Counted from the stretch's first letter, positions 24,830 to 34,189 are shown. The stretch is DNA of 64,000 nucleotides from an uncultured Sphingopyxis sp. (GCA_937873425.1 CALMYE010000278.1:1-64000); one strand, 5' to 3'. The notes: generated by a model not told the origin, from the sequence alone. Translations and numbers: made by a program.

Positions 24830-26875
24830 TCAGGCTGCGTCGGCCAAAATGGCCTCGGTCTGGTCGACCTCGTTCACGGCAGGGTTGGCCTCGTCGGCTT
24901 GCTCGTCATCAGCGTCATCGATGGCAGGTTGCTCTTCGCTGCTGTCATCGTCGACCAGCGGCGCTTCCGGTTCATCCGGGGTCCCGGCAGCGCGAAACAT
25001 CATGACGTCCGGGATCCAGCTCTGCGCCCGCGCCTTCACCTCAGGCGTGACGATGGCTTCGCCGGCGCAGAGTTTTGCGGCCGCAGACGATAGGGCGGCC
25101 TTCTTTTCGCTGGCGTAGCGACCCGGAAGCTCGGGATCGAGCTTGCCCAGGATCGACAGAATCTGCGGCTTGCGGATCTTGTCGAAGAAGACATCCGCGC
25201 TCGGCCGCCAGTGTTCGGCGGTATCGATTTCGAGCAGCGCGCCAAGCTCGGATTGGAAGCGGTTAGCGCGATCGCCGCTGGCGAGGCTCGCCTGAAGGCT
25301 TTGACTGACGGCAAACGCAAGCCATGCTGCCTTGTCCGTTTCGTCGAGTTCGCGGAACGCCATGAACGCGCTGAAACTGTCGTCGGCGCCTGCCCAATCG
25401 CACGGAAGACCGGAGCGGACCGCGTCGAGGCCATCTTGTGCGGCCGTTGAATGGGCGGCGGGGACGCCGGCGGGGTCAAAGAGCTCGCCGATCGTCACCA
25501 TGACGCCGGTGTCGTTGTAAGCGGCGTGGCCCGTAAATTTCCGCGCGAGGCGGAAGATGGTCAGATCGAGCGCGAGTGCGGGATCATGGGCGATGTGCAA
25601 CGCCAAGACGTCGCGCCGTTCCTTGGCAAGCTGCTCCTCGAGCGATCGGGGAAGAGCGTCCTCCAGAGCAGCGCGGTCAGCGCCGGTGGCCTTTTGGGAC
25701 TGCTTTTCGCGCTTGGGCGCCTTCGTCGAAAAGTAGCGGTGCGACGCCTTCGGAGTGCCATCGGCGGCGAGCAAGAGGAATGTGCCAACGTGCGGCCGTT
25801 CGTCCTCCGGAATCACATAGCTGCGTTTATCGATCTCGGTATGCTCGGCGTCCAACGCTTCATTCTCGGCCTCGAGACGCGAAATCACGTCTGGATCGGT
25901 TGCATCCTCCAGTTCCTCCTCAATCGACTGCAGCCGCTCTTCGATCGCGGTCATGCGGGCCTGATCGTCTTCGCTCAGTTCGCCACGCCGGATGTAATAG
26001 TCGTGCAGGCCTGCGGTCGCCGAATGCGGAACATGCTGGGCGAGGAGAACGCGAATCCATCCCAGTGTGCCGACGGCCATGATGGCTTCGGCAGCTTGCT
26101 CGAGCTTCCCGCGGGCGATGTCTTCGGCGATCGGGCGATCAAGCCATTGGCCTTCCCCCTCACCGGCGAAGAGGTCACGTTCAATGCGACCACCGGCGGC
26201 GAGATATTCCTCCTCACCGACCAGTTTCGCGACGGCGCTGCTCGCCTCGATCGCGCTCTCGTTGAGATAGCGCCGGATCGTGTGGGGTTGATCGCCCTGC
26301 CAGCTATCCTTGAAAACATTCCAGGCGGCGAGCTGCGTGTCGCGATCGGCGGTGCTTCCGTATGCCTTGGCGACGTCGAGGGTAATTTTCCCTTCGGCGA
26401 GCGCATCGAAGATCGGCTCGGCAAGATCGGCGAGGCGGAGACGCCCCTGAACGTGACGGACCGTGACGCCCATCCGCCGCGCGAGCTCCTCTTCGCTTTC
26501 GCCCTTGTCCATGGCGGCGCGGTAGCCACGGCATTCATCGGCGGGCGACATGGCTTCGCGGATGATGTTTTCGGCCAGACTGATTTCTTCAGCGAGCGCG
26601 GCTTTTTCGTCATTGCACACGCGCGCATCGACCATGGCATTCTTCGGCAGTTCGCCGCTTTTGATGAGCTGCGCGATCGCGCGCCAGCGTCGGCCGCCCG
26701 CATGAACGTCGAAGAACGACTTCTTGTCGGTAGCCGGGCTGACGATGACGGGTTGTAGAAGTCCATACGCGTCGATCGAAACCGCGAGGGCATCGATACC
26801 GGCTTGGGTGAAGGTTTTGCGGGCATTGGCCGGCGAGAGACGGAGCTTGTTGAAAGGAATCGGCTGGTTCTGCAT
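24830..26875 (-). CDS. ParB/RepB/Spo0J-type partition protein, large
   Basis: A 681-residue protein. The ParB nuclease-like domain occupies roughly residues 1-100 (IPFNKLRLSPANARKTF, LLQPVIVSP, FFDVHAGGRRWRAI), followed by the helix-turn-helix SEEELARRMGVTVRHVQGRL. The next 450 residues, with a coiled coil near 310-350, are specific to the large ParB-like proteins of sphingomonad and rhizobial plasmids. The C-terminal 45 residues are very acidic. No parA partner is adjacent, so it may act as a nuclease or regulator rather than in segregation. Confidence 0.8.
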   Translation of the reverse strand: MQNQPIPFNKLRLSPANARKTFTQAGIDALAVSIDAYGLLQPVIVSPATDKKSFFDVHAGGRRWRAIAQLIKSGELPKNAMVDARVCNDEKAALAEEISLAENIIREAMSPADECRGYRAAMDKGESEEELARRMGVTVRHVQGRLRLADLAEPIFDALAEGKITLDVAKAYGSTADRDTQLAAWNVFKDSWQGDQPHTIRRYLNESAIEASSAVAKLVGEEEYLAAGGRIERDLFAGEGEGQWLDRPIAEDIARGKLEQAAEAIMAVGTLGWIRVLLAQHVPHSATAGLHDYYIRRGELSEDDQARMTAIEERLQSIEEELEDATDPDVISRLEAENEALDAEHTEIDKRSYVIPEDERPHVGTFLLLAADGTPKASHRYFSTKAPKREKQSQKATGADRAALEDALPRSLEEQLAKERRDVLALHIAHDPALALDLTIFRLARKFTGHAAYNDTGVMVTIGELFDPAGVPAAHSTAAQDGLDAVRSGLPCDWAGADDSFSAFMAFRELDETDKAAWLAFAVSQSLQASLASGDRANRFQSELGALLEIDTAEHWRPSADVFFDKIRKPQILSILGKLDPELPGRYASEKKAALSSAAAKLCAGEAIVTPEVKARAQSWIPDVMMFRAAGTPDEPEAPLVDDDSSEEQPAIDDADDEQADEANPAVNEVDQTEAILADAA

Positions 26876-26966
26876 GATGAATCTCCGGTAACAACCGAGA
26901 CCCGGTTCATGGGCTTAACTCCCAAGGGGCCTCGCCCCCTTCCTTCCCCCTTCCCTCTCATTCCTG

Positions 26967-26985
26967 GCGCGCCGAAGGCGCGCCA
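26967..26985. repeat. Perfect palindromic pair GGCGCGCC-GAA-GGCGCGCC
   Basis: Two self-complementary GGCGCGCC blocks, three bases apart, in the gap between the divergent parB-like and zinc-ribbon genes. It can form a hairpin or two protein-binding half-sites. A partition or repressor site is possible, but nothing in the sequence proves it. Confidence 0.4.
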
Positions 26986-27030
26986 TGGCTCCGCGCAGCC
27001 CAGGTTATTGCGCGCTTGTGCTATCCTCCT

Positions 27031-27357
27031 ATGGGAGAGCGTGTGGCTGGGAGTTTTGAATCGCTCGAAGAGATCAGGCGAAACCGCTCAAATGTCGCGG
27101 TGCGATGCGGATTCTGTGAGCATCGGGGCGTCGTGGACGGCGGAATTTTGTGGCGCTGGTTTGCTCTGCACCACTGGGATAGTCGGCCGACAGACGTCAT
27201 CGAGCATATGCGCTGCACAATATGCCGTCGCCGACCAGTCGAGGTCGCTGCGACGTTAGAAGCGCCTACAATCGAATTTGGGCCTCGAGATGAGACCGAA
27301 TGGCAGGAAGTTGTGGCGAGGCTCCGTCATAGGCCGCCCCGCCACCCTGATTGGTAA
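27031..27357 (+). CDS. Small zinc-ribbon-like protein
   Basis: A protein of about 108 residues with two CxxC pairs: VRCGFCEHRG and MRCTICRRRP, about 40 residues apart, a likely zinc ribbon. A WRWFALHHWDSRP segment lies between them. The ATG at 27031 has no ribosome-binding site, whereas GTG 27043 lies five bases after GGGAGAG and may be the true start. It ends directly next to the convergent mucR stop with no gap. The function is unknown; DNA or RNA binding is possible. Confidence 0.5.
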   Translation: MGERVAGSFESLEEIRRNRSNVAVRCGFCEHRGVVDGGILWRWFALHHWDSRPTDVIEHMRCTICRRRPVEVAATLEAPTIEFGPRDETEWQEVVARLRHRPPRHPDW

Positions 27358-27819
27358 TCAGGTGCGCTTTACCGCTGGTTTGGCAGCACTCCGGGCAGGC
27401 TTACGACCGCCACCGCGACCTTTCGTGCCGAGCCCGATTTCTTTTGCCAGCACCCGCCGTTTTTCCGCATAGCTTGGTGCGACCATGGGATAATCGGCAG
27501 GCAGTCCCCATTTTGCGCGGTAGTCTTCGGGCGTGAGCCCATAATGGGTCATAAGATGTCGCCGAAGCATTTTAAGCTTCTTTCCGTCCTCAAGACATAC
27601 AATGTAGTCAGGTTTCACCGACGAACGAATTGAGACCGCCGGCACAAGAGGTTCTTCGGGCTTTTCAGCGGGATGAGATAGTGCAGAGAGTGCGGAATGC
27701 ACGTTGTTGATTAGAAGTGACAGGTCCGAAATTGCGACACTATTGTTGCCCACATGCGCGGCAACAATATCTGCGGTGAGGGTGAGCAGATCACCCGTAT
27801 CCTGGGGAATATCGTTCAT
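27358..27819 (-). CDS. MucR/Ros-family transcriptional regulator
   Basis: A 153-residue regulator. The C-terminal half holds the Ros/MucR zinc-finger fold: YIVCLEDGKKLKMLRRHL, MTHYGLTPEDYRAKWGLP, then APSYAEKRRVLAKEIGLG, with the finger cysteine and histidines visible. The N-terminal third (LLTLTADIVAAHVGNNSVAI) is the conserved oligomerisation region. MucR proteins are H-NS-like silencers of surface, virulence and horizontally acquired genes. This one sits inside the mobile island and may regulate it. Confidence 0.9.
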   Translation of the reverse strand: MNDIPQDTGDLLTLTADIVAAHVGNNSVAISDLSLLINNVHSALSALSHPAEKPEEPLVPAVSIRSSVKPDYIVCLEDGKKLKMLRRHLMTHYGLTPEDYRAKWGLPADYPMVAPSYAEKRRVLAKEIGLGTKGRGGGRKPARSAAKPAVKRT

Positions 27820-28082
27820 TTGATTTTTCCTGATGGTTGGTTGCGACCGGCGCCGTAATCCTCACTGGAGAGCCGTCCTGCAAGCAGTTTTTTCATTATA
27901 CCTGCGAGGTAGGCTGCAGGAAAGCGCCATGATTTGACATTCAATAACTTACAAAGGTGTAAGCTTATAGTGCCGTCAAATGAAGACACATCGACATTTC
28001 AAGCACTACCGCGAACCTGCCCGACAAACCGCCTCTATTTTCGGCGACCCATTCTTCCTGAACTATCTTCCGATCGCCGGTG

Positions 28083-31000
28083 TCATTTAGCCGATAGCGC
28101 CGAGACAATGTCGGCAGCTCGCGACACCGGAATGAACATACGGGTCTTGAACTGGATGATTTCTGTGAAACAGCCATGGGCTTTCAGCGATGGCAATGAC
28201 CGCGGATCGAACCCGTTGAGCTCGAGGCGCGATTCTCCGTTAACGCGCCGGCGCTGAAGCGTCAGACCCGTGCTGCTCCCGATCGGGACGGTCTTTCCTT
28301 CCCATGCGGCGGCGACAATTTCGGCGGGCGCAAGTTCGATCGCGCCGGCGATACCGAGCTTGCCGAGCAGCGCGTTTACGTCGCCGCGCGGAACTATGCG
28401 GCCCAGCAGCGCGCGTCCGTCGGCTGTCACGAGGCGTCGAACCTCAGGATCATCACCAAGCAAGTTCCAGATCGGAAGAAGGCGGCCGACGGCGAGGAAG
28501 AAGCGCTCGCGATTGGGATTTTGGCGGAGCCCGTCGCACTCGGCCGTCCAGCAGTCTGCGAAGGTCCCGGCGTCGACCGGCTCCCACATGCTTTCCTCGA
28601 GATCCCCGGCGGTGATAAATTGACGGTTCCCGGGGCGGGTGAGCTGCCAGGTTGCAACGGCTTCGCCTGCGTCGGTCAATCGGGTTCGCGCCGGCGTTTG
28701 CAACGCAACCTTTCCCGAACGCGCATTGCGCAAGTGGAGTGCCCGCGCGCCGAAACGTTCCGCCAAGGCGGACACGTCCGCCAGCGAGCGCATTTCGCGC
28801 TGCCATTCGGCCTCAACGGTGAGGAGCCGTGTTGAGGTCGACGTGTCCGCCCCACCGCGGAGGGTTATCTCGTCGGCGATTGTCAGCTTGTCGGCGCGGA
28901 TGGTTTCGACGCCGGCATCGAAGGTGCCAGCCTTCTTTGCGGCATCGATGCGGGTTTCGACAAGACCGAGATATTCGTCAAAGATTGCATTCTGGATCGC
29001 GATCGGCAGAGCAAGAATGCGGTTAAGCCACCGTTGGATGGGCGGGAGTTTTTCGACCAGCTCGCCTTCATATTCAAGGCGCAAGCCGGTGCGGTGACAG
29101 AAATCACCGAAGGTGACGCTGGTCAGTTTGCCGCGATGCAACAGTCGATACCAGGTCAGCAGCGCATCCTTGGCATAGTCGCTTTCGAGATTGTCCATCG
29201 GATCGAAGAGATTTTGCCCACCCGTCTGGCGCTGCCCCCGGGTAAGCGCGCCGAGCGCATCAAGCCGGCGCGCGATCGTCGATATGAATCGGCGTTCGCC
29301 GCGGCAATCGGTCGTCACCGGGCGAAAGATCGGAGGTTCAGCCTGATTGGTGCGATTAGTTCGGCCCAGCCCTTGAACCGCGCGATCGGCCCGCCAGCCC
29401 GGTTCGAGGAGGAAGTGAACGCGGCGCTGCTGGTTTTGGTGATCGAGGCTGGCATGATAGGATCGGCCCGTACCGCCTGCGTCCGAGAAAACGAGGATGC
29501 GCTTGGCGCCGTTCATGAAGGCGTCGGCATCAGCCATGCACGCCGAAGGCGAGCGGGACTGCAACTTCTGACTGCCATCGGGAAGGCGCACGAGACGTTT
29601 TGTCCGTCCGGTCACCTCGGCTACGGCGTCGGTACCAAATCGCTCGATGACGGCATCGAGGGCGGGCGCGATCGGCGGCATAGCGCCAAGCAGCTCGAGA
29701 GTGTCCTCGCGAATTCGCAGCGCCTCCTGACTATGCACCGGATTGCCGTCGGCGTCGGACAATGGGCGCGACCGTTCATTGCCGTCGTCATCGCTGACGA
29801 TTTCCATCGCCCGCGTGGGAAAGGCGGCCTGAAGATAGTCCATCACGAGCTCGCGAGGCGAGAGGTCGAGCGCCAGCTCCGCGCGATCTGCGGGATCGAG
29901 ATCGGCGAGGCGGCGCGAGAGCAGGGCTTCGCTTGTCGTGACGAGCTGGATGACGGCACTCTGGTCGGACTGCAGAGCGACATCGATCGCGGGGAGCAGG
30001 CTTGGCAGTTTCATTGCGAGAAGGAGCGCGGAGAAGAACCGCTGTTTCGCACTTTCGAAGCGTGATCGTGCGGCCGACAAGGCTTGGCCGTTGAGGGTAG
30101 CGCCAGTCAGCCGGTCGACGACGCTGGCGGCCGCAAGCGCCTCTTCCATATTCCGATGAATGATCGCCCAGGCGTCCGCATAGGTGTCGAAGTCTCTGAT
30201 CTGCCCCGGCGTCAGCTCATGCTCGAGGATGTCATATTCGACACCGGCGTAGGAAAGCGCGCGCGCGGTATAGACACCCATGGCCTTCAGCTCGCGCGCG
30301 ACAAGCTCCATCGCGGCAACGCCGCCGTCACGAATGCGCGCGGTAAACGCCTCGCGGTCGACAAACGCCGTGCCCTCGCCCCATAGGCCAAGCCGTGTCG
30401 CATAGGCCAGATTGTTAACGTCAGAGGCGCCCGTAGCGGAAGCGTATATGACGCGCGCGCGGGGCAAGCGGTTCTGAAGCTCGACCCCGGCAATGCCTTG
30501 CTGAGACCCCGATGTCGCTCCGAATCGCCCTTCCCCACCGGCGACGCCGCCCATGGCATGTGCTTCGTCGAACAGGAGCAATCCGTCGAACTCGTCGCCG
30601 AGCCATGTCAGGATCTGGTCAAGTCGGCGATCGCCACCAGCTTCGCTTCGCAAGGTGGCGTAGGAAGCGAACAAGATGGAATCGCCGATCTCGATCCCGG
30701 CGCCGGCACGGACACGGCCCAAGGGTTGAATGTCGAGCGGCGTCCCGCCGAGCGCCTGCCAGTCGCGGCGGGCGTCCTCAATCAGGGCGCTGCTATCGCT
30801 TAACCAGAGGTGGCGCCGGTTACCGCGAAGCCATTGATCCATGATGATCCCCGCGATCTGGCGTCCCTTCCCTGCCCCGGTTCCGTCACCAAGGAAGAAG
30901 CCCTGGCGATAACTTTGACCTTCGGCGTGGGGGATGAGGGCAAGGCCCTTATCCGGCAGGCGATAGCGGCCCGGGAGGTCGATGTCGGTCGCGGCGAGTG

Positions 31001-32309
31001 CGTGGACGATCGTCTCGAGCTGGGCCGCGCTCAAGACCTTGTCGTCGAGCACCCGTTTGGGAAGCTGCGGCCTATAGTTCGGCGCCGGTAGCGCGACGGC
31101 CGCCATCGCGGCAGACTCGACCAGCGGGCTCGGGTGCTCGGAAGGGTTGTCGAATTCTAGGCGCTGACTGCGCCATGGAACATATAGGGCGGCATCATCA
31201 TGGGCCGCGGCGACGGGATCGTGAACCCGATAATCGACAGTAGCTATCTCGAAGCTCGGAAGCGGTCGCGCGGCCCGCGGGAAAGACTTGGCGGGGACTG
31301 CTCGGAACGCACCAAATAGCGACGCAGGCTTCGCCGCCCCCGGCGGCGGCGGCAGGGGAGCCGGTTGAATAACCGCGCGGGGCGGGACTTCGCGAATGGC
31401 TTCGAGAAGGCTGCGAACCGATGCCCGGTTGATTGTCGAGGGCGGGCGCCGGCCCCCGGATCCTTTGTCGGCAACGATAATGCGTACCGCGACCGATGTC
31501 CCCTTCCCTGTAAAGCCCTTGTCGAGCCGGAGCATCAACCGGACATGGGAACCGGAAACCGCGCGATCGAACAGCGAGCCGTGCTTTCCGCCCGGGTGGA
31601 AGTTGTCCGGCATGATGGCGACGACACGGCCGCCGGTCTGAAGGGCAGCGAGCGCAGCGGCGAAATGGCGGTGAGCGGCGAACGGGTCCACGGCGCCGGC
31701 TGCGTTGCGAGCGAACGGCGGATTCATTATCACGACAGTCGGTGCGACCGATACGTGCTGATTGATCTGAGCCGCGTTGAATGACGTGACGCTGATTCCG
31801 GGAAACAGGTGTCGGAGCAGCCCTGCCCTGACCGGATCAATCTCATTGATACAGACAGCTTTGGCGCGATCCGCCCATGTGGCGAGCATTCCCACGCCTG
31901 CGCTGGGTTCAAGGACGATATCGTCGTCGCCGATCGCGGCGAGGTGGGACACCAGCCATGCGAGCGCCAATGGGGTGGAAAAATGCTGGGTCGAGATTTG
32001 CTCCTCGCTCCGGACCGTTTGCGTCGGGAGCCGCCTCTCGAATTCCTCGAGCTTCTCGACGATCCCTGTTGGCGTCTCAGGAAGCATCATCGAGCGCAGC
32101 GCGAGTATCGTTCCGACCTCGATCGCGACGAAGCTGTCGCGTTGCGTCCAGGTTCCGTCGGCCGAGCTACTCCCATACGCTGCGGTCATTGCCTCGGTGG
32201 CGAGGCTTCTCGGGAGTGGCGCATCATTCTGAAGCGACTTTGCGATCTGGCACGCCGCAGCATATTGGCGCGCTGCCGCAGCAGGCGCCTGGTCGGTTTC
32301 GATGATCAT
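28083..32309 (-). CDS. Strawberry-notch-like methyltransferase-helicase
   Basis: A 1408-residue protein. Residues about 100-270 form an N6-adenine-methyltransferase-like domain (DIVLEPSAGVGMLATW, VIMNPPFARNAAG). The middle part is a superfamily 2 ATPase of the strawberry-notch type: Walker A FFLGDGTGAGKGRQIAG, Walker B LLLFDEAHAMGG and motif VI-like VQGLGRTNRTNQAEPP. These giant proteins are common on alphaproteobacterial plasmids and ICEs; roles in DNA modification or anti-restriction are suspected but not established. AGGAG lies close to the start at 32309. Confidence 0.85.
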   Translation of the reverse strand: MIIETDQAPAAAARQYAAACQIAKSLQNDAPLPRSLATEAMTAAYGSSSADGTWTQRDSFVAIEVGTILALRSMMLPETPTGIVEKLEEFERRLPTQTVRSEEQISTQHFSTPLALAWLVSHLAAIGDDDIVLEPSAGVGMLATWADRAKAVCINEIDPVRAGLLRHLFPGISVTSFNAAQINQHVSVAPTVVIMNPPFARNAAGAVDPFAAHRHFAAALAALQTGGRVVAIMPDNFHPGGKHGSLFDRAVSGSHVRLMLRLDKGFTGKGTSVAVRIIVADKGSGGRRPPSTINRASVRSLLEAIREVPPRAVIQPAPLPPPPGAAKPASLFGAFRAVPAKSFPRAARPLPSFEIATVDYRVHDPVAAAHDDAALYVPWRSQRLEFDNPSEHPSPLVESAAMAAVALPAPNYRPQLPKRVLDDKVLSAAQLETIVHALAATDIDLPGRYRLPDKGLALIPHAEGQSYRQGFFLGDGTGAGKGRQIAGIIMDQWLRGNRRHLWLSDSSALIEDARRDWQALGGTPLDIQPLGRVRAGAGIEIGDSILFASYATLRSEAGGDRRLDQILTWLGDEFDGLLLFDEAHAMGGVAGGEGRFGATSGSQQGIAGVELQNRLPRARVIYASATGASDVNNLAYATRLGLWGEGTAFVDREAFTARIRDGGVAAMELVARELKAMGVYTARALSYAGVEYDILEHELTPGQIRDFDTYADAWAIIHRNMEEALAAASVVDRLTGATLNGQALSAARSRFESAKQRFFSALLLAMKLPSLLPAIDVALQSDQSAVIQLVTTSEALLSRRLADLDPADRAELALDLSPRELVMDYLQAAFPTRAMEIVSDDDGNERSRPLSDADGNPVHSQEALRIREDTLELLGAMPPIAPALDAVIERFGTDAVAEVTGRTKRLVRLPDGSQKLQSRSPSACMADADAFMNGAKRILVFSDAGGTGRSYHASLDHQNQQRRVHFLLEPGWRADRAVQGLGRTNRTNQAEPPIFRPVTTDCRGERRFISTIARRLDALGALTRGQRQTGGQNLFDPMDNLESDYAKDALLTWYRLLHRGKLTSVTFGDFCHRTGLRLEYEGELVEKLPPIQRWLNRILALPIAIQNAIFDEYLGLVETRIDAAKKAGTFDAGVETIRADKLTIADEITLRGGADTSTSTRLLTVEAEWQREMRSLADVSALAERFGARALHLRNARSGKVALQTPARTRLTDAGEAVATWQLTRPGNRQFITAGDLEESMWEPVDAGTFADCWTAECDGLRQNPNRERFFLAVGRLLPIWNLLGDDPEVRRLVTADGRALLGRIVPRGDVNALLGKLGIAGAIELAPAEIVAAAWEGKTVPIGSSTGLTLQRRRVNGESRLELNGFDPRSLPSLKAHGCFTEIIQFKTRMFIPVSRAADIVSALSAK

Positions 32310-32322
32310 GGAAGGGTCTCCT

Positions 32323-32349
32323 CTTTCGGGCCAATATTGGCCCCGAAAG
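32323..32349. repeat. Near-perfect palindrome upstream of strawberry-notch gene
   Basis: CTTTCGGG, the fully symmetric CCAATATTGG, then CCCCGAAAG: palindromic apart from one extra C. It lies between the radC stop and the strawberry-notch start and touches its ribosome-binding site. It could be a terminator for radC, an operator, or a binding site of an island protein. No T tract is present, which argues against a simple terminator. Confidence 0.45.
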
Positions 32350-32403
32350 CCCCTCCCCTTCTCTCACTCCTTTACGCCGGGCGTTGCTGTCTCAGTGGAG
32401 CAT

Positions 32404-33438
32404 TCAGTCATCTATTGGCGTGCCGAAGTAGGCCAGGAGACGCCACGCGAGGTCGGGGTTCAACTCGACGAATTGTCGACGCCCGTCGGTGGTGTCGGCT
32501 ATTTTGCGAATGAGCCCGTCATCGCACATTCGCTGGACAAGGCGGAGAGCCGTACTCAGCGGCAATGCGGAAGATACGCATAGATCGCCGGTGGCGATCT
32601 TTCTCTCTTCGCAATGCTGGATGAAGAGGTCGATCAGCATGTCCCACGCCGGCTCGCCTAAGTATTTCCTAGATCCAACAATATGTCTGCGGAGCAAGCG
32701 CCTCCGTGCAGTACGCCTTGCATTCGACAGCGCGAGGTCACGATCAGGAAATCCGGTCGACCGGCCAGAATCCCGGAGAAGGTGGTTTTTGACCATTTCC
32801 ATGAGGCCGCGGCCATGTGGCCGCTGTCCGATCAGAGCGTGGCCCGATCGGCTGACGACGATGTGTTCGGTGAGCTCGATTCCCAAGTTGCTGGCGAGAG
32901 CCGCGAGTCTTTCCGTAGACGAGATATCCGCTTCGCTTGGGGTCGGATCACCACTGGGATGATTGTGCACAAGCACAATCGATGCCGCATCGAGCTCCAA
33001 TGCTCGTTTGAATATGATGCGTGGATAGAGGATGAGCTGGGCCAGGCTGCCCTGCTGCAGCTGCTCGTCCGTTATGAGACGGCAGGCTCCGTCGAGGAAC
33101 AGAACCCGAAGTACTTCTTCGGGAAGGCTCCCCATCGAGGTCTTGAGATAGGCAATGAGTTTCGGATCAGTCGGCGTGATAGTCCGGCCCATAAGGCTGG
33201 AGCGTAGTGCTTCGACACTGGCGGCGCGTGCCGCGAATATGAGGGCCGCAACGCTGTCTCGGCCTCCCAGGGTTCGCCGGAGAGCCTCGGGCTTCTGTGT
33301 CAGGACGCGGTCGAGGCTGCGGAATTCGCAGAGCAGCCGGTCAGCTATCTGAAGACTCTCGGAAGGTGCGACTGCAGCGATGAGGGCTGCCAGGACTGAT
33401 CGCTGCCGCTCCTCCGCAACCGGGTCTGATGCCTCCAG
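32404..33438 (-). CDS. RadC-family JAB protein with C-terminal winged helix (start uncertain)
   Basis: The recognisable protein begins around EASDPVAEERQRSVLAALIA. It contains the RadC core (MGSLPEEVLRVLFLDGACR, LVHNHPSGDPTPSEADI with all JAMM ligands, GIELTEHIVVSRSG), followed by a MarR-like winged helix from about residue 240 (SALPLSTALRLVQRMCDDGL). The frame stays open to 33837, but the extra 130 residues are a shadow of the membrane gene at 33345-33821. No ATG, GTG or TTG lies between 33765 and the core, so 33438 (a CTG) only marks the domain boundary. Confidence 0.7.
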   Translation of the reverse strand: MEASDPVAEERQRSVLAALIAAVAPSESLQIADRLLCEFRSLDRVLTQKPEALRRTLGGRDSVAALIFAARAASVEALRSSLMGRTITPTDPKLIAYLKTSMGSLPEEVLRVLFLDGACRLITDEQLQQGSLAQLILYPRIIFKRALELDAASIVLVHNHPSGDPTPSEADISSTERLAALASNLGIELTEHIVVSRSGHALIGQRPHGRGLMEMVKNHLLRDSGRSTGFPDRDLALSNARRTARRRLLRRHIVGSRKYLGEPAWDMLIDLFIQHCEERKIATGDLCVSSALPLSTALRLVQRMCDDGLIRKIADTTDGRRQFVELNPDLAWRLLAYFGTPIDD

Positions 33439-33821
33439 GTTGCGGCGGCGAGGAGCGGCGGCAGAAGCCAGGAGGCAGCAACCTGCATCGTCAAATAGGC
33501 AATCGGATGCATCCCCACGTCCGCCAGCCGGCTGAAGTGCGCCAGAAGTGGCAAAGTCTGCAGGACAGCTGCCACCATCGGCCAGAAGCGATGTGCTGTC
33601 ATCGCCAACATGAAGGTCAAAAGTGCCGCAATCAGGTCGAGAGCCAGATGGGCGGTATCGACGCTCGCGAACTGCGCAGGGATCAGAAGATGAACCAGCT
33701 GGTCGACGACGAGCATGCCCAGGAGGATTGTCGCCATCACACGTTCGGGGCCCCCTCCCTTCCATAGCGCGTAGGCCGAAGCCATCAGCAGCAAGATCAA
33801 GAATATGACTATCCGCAACAT
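33345..33821 (-). CDS. Small integral membrane protein
   Basis: A 158-residue protein with about four hydrophobic helices: MLRIVIFLILLLMASAYALW, MATILLGMLVVDQLVHLL, ALDLIAALLTFMLAMTA and AASWLLPPLLAAA. No family was recognised. The last 30 residues are hydrophilic and overlap the beginning of the RadC reading frame in another register. The strongly hydrophobic composition shows that this, not the RadC extension, is the coding frame here. Translational coupling or a frameshift to RadC is possible. Confidence 0.65.
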   Translation of the reverse strand: MLRIVIFLILLLMASAYALWKGGGPERVMATILLGMLVVDQLVHLLIPAQFASVDTAHLALDLIAALLTFMLAMTAHRFWPMVAAVLQTLPLLAHFSRLADVGMHPIAYLTMQVAASWLLPPLLAAATWRHQTRLRRSGSDQSWQPSSLQSHLPRVFR

Positions 33822-33859
33822 TCTTCCTCGAAATCATGCTGATGGCTCCCAGTCAAGTT

Positions 33860-34189
33860 TCAGGCGACAAGGGCAAGCTGCGCGCCGGTTGCTTTGGCCT
33901 GATTTGGGCATTCGTGCACATCAAGACCCGCGGTCTCCTGCGCGATGTCCGCGAGCTCGCCATGGACACGCAAGACGTCACCGCTTACCTCGACCAGCGA
34001 AAGCTGAGCCTTTGCGAGACGCATGATCGATGCCTGGCCGGCCTTGGGCGCCACGCCAACGCGCTGCCGGGCAGTGACGACGCTCGTCATAAGGGTCGAG
34101 ACGGCGATGAGGGCGCTGTCGAGGCTTGCTTCGGCAAGGGGAACGTCCTGCTGAAGTCGCAGGGTCATTGCTTTGAGATTCTCAGGCAT
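33860..34189 (-). CDS. Hypothetical helical protein
   Basis: A 109-residue protein, mostly alpha-helical by composition, without recognised domain. The start has a strong ribosome-binding site (AGGAGAAGTT before the ATG at 34189). Sequence PLAEASLDSALIAVSTLMTS suggests a bundle-forming helix. It lies between the LuxR-like gene and the membrane protein on the same strand and is probably an island gene of unknown role. Confidence 0.6.
   Translation of the reverse strand: MPENLKAMTLRLQQDVPLAEASLDSALIAVSTLMTSVVTARQRVGVAPKAGQASIMRLAKAQLSLVEVSGDVLRVHGELADIAQETAGLDVHECPNQAKATGAQLALVA

Noticed and set aside
24208..26758. Long plus-strand open frames opposite the island genes (24208-25005 and 25451-26758)
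   Set aside because: They are antisense to the hypothetical and ParB-like genes, whose domains are clear on the minus strand; translations show no motif or ribosome-binding site.
29034..30065. 343-codon frame on the plus strand
   Set aside because: Antisense to the strawberry-notch gene; arises from high GC codon use.
33439..33837. N-terminal extension of RadC to ATG 33837
   Set aside because: This part is rich in Gly, Arg, Ser and Asp without RadC homology, while the overlapping frame encodes a well-formed membrane protein.
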